Shown here piece by piece: positions 60,552 to 64,000 of a DNA stretch of 64,000 nt (position 1 is its first letter; each line of letters begins with the position of its first letter). Origin of the DNA: Bacteroidia bacterium (GTDB taxonomy: Bacteria > Bacteroidota > Bacteroidia > J057 > JADKCL01); NCBI GenBank assembly GCA_020635905.1, contig JACJYV010000009.1, positions 62,001 through 126,000 on the forward strand, read 5' to 3'. The notes under the pieces were generated by a model, which had not been told where the DNA came from, did not search any database, and was given only the letters and a program-made list of their open reading frames with translations. A program made the translations under genes and the position numbers.

Positions 60552-61439
60552 TCAGGACTCAAGACCCATTAGCTCCAACAAATACGTATTCAGAATCTGC
60601 GCCTGGTTGAATTTTTGGCGTTCATTCCACTGCAGGGCCAGGGACTCAGCATATCTGGCGCCGCCGCCATAGAAGCGGGAGGTAAGGCTGGCTCCAGTGA
60701 AAATTCCAAATAAAATTCTCCCCTCCACAATACCTGCCACGGAAAGGGCTGCACAACCATAAACCAGCAAAAAGGAAAGGGTTCCCCGGCCCACTTTGCC
60801 CGCGTACATCTGGCCAGAACCTGCAATAATTCGTGAAAGCCATTTGGCGGTGCGGGGATTTTTCAGCTTCGCTGAACGGGCGTCTGCATACAATTCCCTG
60901 ATCCTTGCCACCTGAAATGGTTCATTTGGAAAAAGATTGAGCGCAAGCGCCTCCCCCCGGTCCCAGTTTCCCTGCATATTCTCGCTCAGCAATTCCAACT
61001 GACGGGCCTCTTTTGTAAGTTCGGGGTAATGTTGGGAGTCATTGCACAAATGAAAATGCTGGCTGGCAGCGGCATAATCTTCTTTTAAAAAGAAAATCAG
61101 ACCTGCTTTTTTCTGGGCTTCAAAGTAAGTGGAATCTCCCGTCAATTCGTCTGCAGCACGCTGGAAATAGCGCAACGCGCGGTCCCAATCCTCATTTTTT
61201 CGCGCAAATTCTCCCAATTGCAGACACACTTTTGCCCTGATTTTGGGATCATGCTGATAGAACATATAACGTTCCAGCTCAACATAGCCCCCTCTACTGC
61301 CAATTGCCAGCAGTGAATCGCCCAAATGCCTGATTTGCTCCAGAGACTGGGCTTCAGCGCAGTTTGAGTACAGATTGCTCCAGAGGAACAACCAGCAGTA
61401 CAGCCACCTGTTGGTGAAAATCCGTTTGTAACCTGACAT
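60552..61439 (-). CDS. TPR protein with C-terminal DUF5683-like membrane domain
   Basis: 295 residues. A signal sequence (WLYCWLFLWSNLYSNCAEA) is followed by TPR-like units (YMFYQHDPKIRAKVCLQLGEFARKNEDWDRALRYFQRAADEL...), then AKWLSRIIAGSGQMYAGKVGRGTLSFLLVYG, the GSGxxYxG motif of DUF5683-type membrane domains. Its first 86 bases overlap the end of the preceding minus-strand gene, an unusually long overlap. It forms a cluster with the next two genes. An earlier start at 61508 is less likely. Confidence 0.7.
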   Translation of the reverse strand: MSGYKRIFTNRWLYCWLFLWSNLYSNCAEAQSLEQIRHLGDSLLAIGSRGGYVELERYMFYQHDPKIRAKVCLQLGEFARKNEDWDRALRYFQRAADELTGDSTYFEAQKKAGLIFFLKEDYAAASQHFHLCNDSQHYPELTKEARQLELLSENMQGNWDRGEALALNLFPNEPFQVARIRELYADARSAKLKNPRTAKWLSRIIAGSGQMYAGKVGRGTLSFLLVYGCAALSVAGIVEGRILFGIFTGASLTSRFYGGGARYAESLALQWNERQKFNQAQILNTYLLELMGLES

Positions 61440-62250
61440 TATACTTTTTGGTTTGCCAAATACTGCCAAAAATATTGGCCGTGTAATAGCCCAGAAAGGC
61501 CGCTCCATAAATGATAAACTGGGGATCCCTGAATTTGCGATCTGATTTGTGCCAGCCTTCCCAGGCCTGTAATCCCAGAGTGGCGCTGGTGATCAGAGTC
61601 ACTACGCCAGAAAAGGTATTGCCTGCGTAGATTTTGCCTGAGCCTGGCACAATGGCCGACATCAGTCCTGCGACCGCAGGCGATCGGGGTTTTTGATGCG
61701 CATAGCGATTCCAGGCCAGTTCCACGGCCTGAATATTGGTTTTGAGGCCGGGTTCTGCGGCCAGGAAAGCATTTTTGCAATGCAAAAAGGGCTCAGGATT
61801 GCGCTCTGTGAGCGCAAAGGCCCCCAACAACATTTGCTGATAGGGGACCAAATAGGGGAGGAAATGGTGGTTTCTGAGGGTGTCAAATGGGCTTAAATCA
61901 GAATTGAAACCCGACTTGTGAGGAAAATAGCGGGTGTTTTGCAGGATTAAGGCCCTCTCCCTGAAAGAAGGTGAAAGGCTTGAAAACTTATTCCAGGAAA
62001 GTGAGGAGGTGGAATTCTCCTCGTTAAGACAGATTTTTAGCCTTTGCCACTGCAGAGAATCTACAAAAAGGGTATCATCCTGGAATATTTTTATAAGCTT
62101 ATTGCATTGGATTTCTGCGAAAAAACTTTCCCCTACCTCATCCAAATGCTCAATAAAGCGCAATTGGTTTTGCTTGCTGTAGAAATTCTGGCCCAAGGCC
62201 TGATACCCCAAAGCCAGCACCAGTATGGGCAGAATCATGAGTACTCTCAT
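61354..62250 (-). CDS. DUF5683-like exported/membrane protein
   Basis: 298 residues. A signal peptide (RVLMILPILVLALGYQALGQ) is followed by a helical domain and the C-terminal block SAIVPGSGKIYAGNTFSGVVTLITSATLGLQAWEGW, which matches the GSGxxYxG core of the neighbouring gene product, so the two are paralogous in that domain. Its ATG shares a base with the YidD-like stop (TGATG). ATG 62250 is preferred over GTG 62256. Confidence 0.75.
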   Translation of the reverse strand: MRVLMILPILVLALGYQALGQNFYSKQNQLRFIEHLDEVGESFFAEIQCNKLIKIFQDDTLFVDSLQWQRLKICLNEENSTSSLSWNKFSSLSPSFRERALILQNTRYFPHKSGFNSDLSPFDTLRNHHFLPYLVPYQQMLLGAFALTERNPEPFLHCKNAFLAAEPGLKTNIQAVELAWNRYAHQKPRSPAVAGLMSAIVPGSGKIYAGNTFSGVVTLITSATLGLQAWEGWHKSDRKFRDPQFIIYGAAFLGYYTANIFGSIWQTKKYNVRLQTDFHQQVAVLLVVPLEQSVLKLR

Positions 62251-62702
62251 CACCACGCCTCTAAGGTAGGATCATCTGCAGGCCTTCCCTTTGAAAGTCC
62301 AGTTTTCTGGGCCTTCTTCGCGTCAAACGGATTACAGCGACTCAGACGGTCAAGTCCCATCATAGTCCCCTTAGCTAAACCATAACGAGAGATAGCTGAT
62401 TTGGTGTATTCTGAGCAGGAAGGAGTGTAGATGCAATGCGCATGCACCTGATAGGTGATTTCTTTTTGATAGGCAAACAAAGCTGTCCAGGCCACAAGTT
62501 TCAAAGGATTCCAGAAAAAGGGCATCTTCCTGAATTCAGGATGCCAGTTTTCTTCCTGAAAGGTCTTGCCCTGGCAATGGTTGGCCGCCAACTGCAAATC
62601 AGGACTAAGCTGAGCGGAAAGGGTAGGGGCCCAAAAGAATGCCAGCAGGGCCAGCAGGGAGAGCCGTTTCAGGAAAATCAGGTTTTGCAGCATGAATCGC
62701 AT
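62250..62702 (-). CDS. yidD: YidD-family protein with N-terminal signal-like extension
   Basis: 150 residues. The C-terminal part has the YidD signature: CIYTPSCSEYTKSAISRYGLAKGTMMGLDRLSRCNPFD. YidD helps YidC-dependent insertion of inner membrane proteins. Here it has an N-terminal extension of ~55 residues with a hydrophobic signal-like segment (LSLLALLAFFWAPTLSA), longer than the usual ~80-residue YidD, and it heads a coupled cluster with two DUF5683-like genes rather than rpmH-rnpA-yidC. Start ATG 62702; ATG 62693 is equally possible. Confidence 0.8.
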   Translation of the reverse strand: MRFMLQNLIFLKRLSLLALLAFFWAPTLSAQLSPDLQLAANHCQGKTFQEENWHPEFRKMPFFWNPLKLVAWTALFAYQKEITYQVHAHCIYTPSCSEYTKSAISRYGLAKGTMMGLDRLSRCNPFDAKKAQKTGLSKGRPADDPTLEAW

Positions 62703-62785
62703 TTGAAAATGTAGCCTTTTTACCAAAATTTTAAAAATAATGACTGCAGATTTTCGGAACATCCTTATATTTGGCACGCGTTAAG

Positions 62786-62858
62786 CCACCTTAGCTCAGC
62801 TGGTAGAGCAGCTCATTCGTAATGAGCAGGTCGCGGGTTCGAATCCCGTGGGTGGCTC
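62786..62858 (+). tRNA. tRNA-Thr (anticodon CGT)
   Basis: 73 bases. The acceptor stem GCCACCT pairs with GGGTGGC (one wobble), the D-arm TTAGCTCAGCTGGTAGAGC is canonical, the anticodon stem GCTCA/TGAGC encloses the loop TTCGTAA (anticodon CGT, Thr codon ACG), and the T-arm has GCGGGTTCGAATCCCGT. CCA is not encoded. A TTGGCC-TTCG-GGCCAA hairpin with a T-rich tail follows. Confidence 0.95.
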
Positions 62859-62866
62859 AAAAAAAT

Positions 62867-62891
62867 TGGCCTTCGGGCCAACTTTTGTTTA
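62867..62891 (+). terminator. Intrinsic terminator of the tRNA-Thr transcript
   Basis: Stem TTGGCC/GGCCAA with TTCG loop at 62867-62882, followed by CTTTTGTTT. It begins 9 bases after the tRNA. Confidence 0.8.
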
Positions 62892-62925
62892 CAGTTATTC
62901 GTAACCTTAATAAACCTGACCGCCC

Positions 62926-63609
62926 ATGGCAAATTTTATGGTATCTGTTCTGCTTGCGTTGTTGTGGGTCTTTTCCCTCGGATCCATCCTTCTGACGCTT
63001 TATCGCTGGTTTTTCGACCGTGAAAACCGCATTTCCAGAAACCTGATGGGCAAGCTCAATTTGGCTATTCCCATTCTCGGCATCCTCAATTTCATTGGGT
63101 TTGGCACCTGGATTTACAGCATCTGGATGCAATATACTTCCCTGGTTGCGGTCGAATCCTACGTTACCATTGCCTTCGCGACTGCCGTTTGGGGAATCGT
63201 GTATCTGTTTTCACATCTGATCATTCCTCAACTTTTCTGGATTCCTGCCATGCGCAAAGTGCCTGCACTTTCGCTCAGCTTTCTGATTCCCATTGCCCTG
63301 ACCCCTGTGGTGGGCGCCTGGTTGCTCAATCGCCTTTTTGACTGGTATCCTGAGATCAGCTTTGGTTATACCCTGGGCTTCTCTTTCAAGCAAATTCTGA
63401 TAGGAGTGGCCATCTTTTTCGCCCTTTTCATGATCCTGTTCAAAGACGAACAAAGAGCCGCCTCTCACCGTCCCAAAGTGGATGAAGACGAGGAGGTGGA
63501 AGAGGAGGAAGTGGAATTCGAATCAGGCTATGTGCACGAGGATGAGAATGAGGTCGAAATTGAGATCGAAAAGCCCAAAAAGTCCAAAAAGAAAAAAGAA
63601 GAGGATTAA
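62926..63609 (+). CDS. Membrane protein with acidic cytoplasmic tail
   Basis: 227 residues with five hydrophobic helices (VSVLLALLWVFSLGSILLTLY, LAIPILGILNFIGFGTWIYSIW, AFATAVWGIVYLFSHLII, ALSLSFLIPIALTPVVGAWLL, ILIGVAIFFALFMILF) and a 60-residue Asp/Glu-rich tail ending KKSKKKKEED. The family is not recognised. It stands alone after the tRNA. Confidence 0.65.
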   Translation: MANFMVSVLLALLWVFSLGSILLTLYRWFFDRENRISRNLMGKLNLAIPILGILNFIGFGTWIYSIWMQYTSLVAVESYVTIAFATAVWGIVYLFSHLIIPQLFWIPAMRKVPALSLSFLIPIALTPVVGAWLLNRLFDWYPEISFGYTLGFSFKQILIGVAIFFALFMILFKDEQRAASHRPKVDEDEEVEEEEVEFESGYVHEDENEVEIEIEKPKKSKKKKEED

Positions 63610-63645
63610 TTCATCCCCTTCCTTCAATTCCATTGATTTTTAACC

Positions 63646-64000
63646 TCACTTTGCCATGCGAAATCCCGCATGCTGGAAGAAATTTCGCCTGAACCACAAG
63701 CGATAGTATTTGGAAGCAGGCGTCCCAATGGTAGCCCAGGAGCCACCCAGAAGGGTTGCATGATCAGCATCCATGTAGGCTGCAGAAAAATCCTCGTACA
63801 AATAATGGGTCTTAAACCCGGGCAGGGCATAAAAATCGTCCTTCAGCCAGGTCCAGACATTGCCATAAACGTCTGAAAAGCCAAGAGAAGAGCATGCAGA
63901 AGGTAAATAACCCACGGGTGAAGGCGATCCAAATTTGAGATTCAGGTTGAAATCGCTGCAAAAAGGCAGGTCAAAAGGCTGGGAAATGGCCGTTTCCCCG
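63646..64000 (-). CDS. ovoA: 5-histidylcysteine sulfoxide synthase (OvoA) C-terminal part, 5'-truncated by window edge
   Basis: The frame stays open to base 64000, so only the C-terminal ~117 residues are visible. They include FNLNLKFGSPSPVG, GFSDVYGNVWTWLKDDFYALPGF, YEDFSA, LLGGSWATIGTPASKYYRLWFRRNFFQHAGFRMA. This is the C-terminal end of the formylglycine-generating-type (FGE) domain of OvoA/EgtB enzymes; the SPSPVG and GGSW..TG..AS blocks fit OvoA, the iron-dependent enzyme that joins Cys and His in ovothiol synthesis. OvoA also has an N-terminal DinB-like and often a C-terminal methyltransferase domain; here the protein stops after the FGE domain. EgtB is the main alternative. Confidence 0.75.
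   Translation of the reverse strand, partial: GETAISQPFDLPFCSDFNLNLKFGSPSPVGYLPSACSSLGFSDVYGNVWTWLKDDFYALPGFKTHYLYEDFSAAYMDADHATLLGGSWATIGTPASKYYRLWFRRNFFQHAGFRMAK

Noticed and set aside
62786..62858. Possible integration site (attB) at tRNA-Thr.
   Set aside because: No integrase and no duplicated tRNA 3' end is visible in the window.

Overview
The window looks like a chromosomal segment of a Bacteroidota bacterium, most likely of the Saprospiria/Lewinella-like branch. Five proteins end in or carry type IX secretion (T9SS) sorting modules: four type-A 'YPNP/FPNP' tails and one type-B gliding-associated (CHU_C-like) tail. Other Bacteroidota hallmarks are SprB repeats, a DUF4369/TlpA-like thioredoxin, a PD40 propeller protein related to PorE, a YidD/DUF5683 cluster, and promoter boxes of the TTG-N19-TAAATTTG type. 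I see no IS element, prophage, CRISPR array or rRNA. One tRNA (Thr, anticodon CGT) is present.

Layout. 1-6.8 kb: the 3' end of a large modular protein, a 1024-aa protein with a degenerate phospholipase-D-like C-terminus, then (opposite strand) a phospholipase-C-type phosphoesterase; none of the visible N-termini carries a signal peptide. 7-12.2 kb: small membrane proteins, a DUF3179 protein, a 4Fe-4S protein, a DUF1801 protein, a DUF433/DUF5615 toxin-antitoxin pair and an OB-fold lipoprotein. 12.4-19.4 kb: plus-strand metabolic genes (class V aminotransferase, flavin amine oxidase, barrel protein, a CdiI_3-type immunity homologue, a methyltransferase-like membrane protein, two VOC proteins). 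19.4-22.6 kb: a 1078-aa minus-strand protein with FQLK/FQLK/VQRK tags like those of extracellular contractile injection system (eCIS) associated proteins. 22.9-29 kb: DUF4291, an APC permease, a TPR membrane protein, a gene interrupted by an in-frame TAG, and a TPR-PD40-CRD protein. 29.3-42.5 kb: a VCBS/beta-trefoil/metalloprotease, an SGNH lipase, a TspO-like protein, HrpB helicase with YchJ, thioredoxin proteins and an orphan histidine kinase. 42.6-52.4 kb: a SprB-repeat adhesin, a secreted DRGH nuclease, a CHU_C protein, an SDR and a neutral ceramidase homologue. 52.4-64 kb: a phosphoribosyltransferase, an AT-rich gap with two related hairpin units, a small A24 peptidase, three T9SS-exported proteins including a GH13 enzyme, the yidD-DUF5683-TPR cluster, tRNA-Thr, an acidic-tailed membrane protein and the 3' end of an OvoA-type synthase.

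The strongest unexplained structure lies between genes. At least eight short arrays with an exact 7-nt period, mostly with different heptamers, occur at six intergenic sites, and nearly all sit directly at gene 3' ends. Palindromes related to TCCCGATAGCTATCGGGA occur at three places. Two paralogous hairpin units lie in the 833-bp gap at 53.1-53.9 kb. Several enzymes carry substitutions at expected catalytic positions: PLD HxK to MxN, ceramidase GDVSPN to GDVTPN, and SDR YxxxK to YxxxR.
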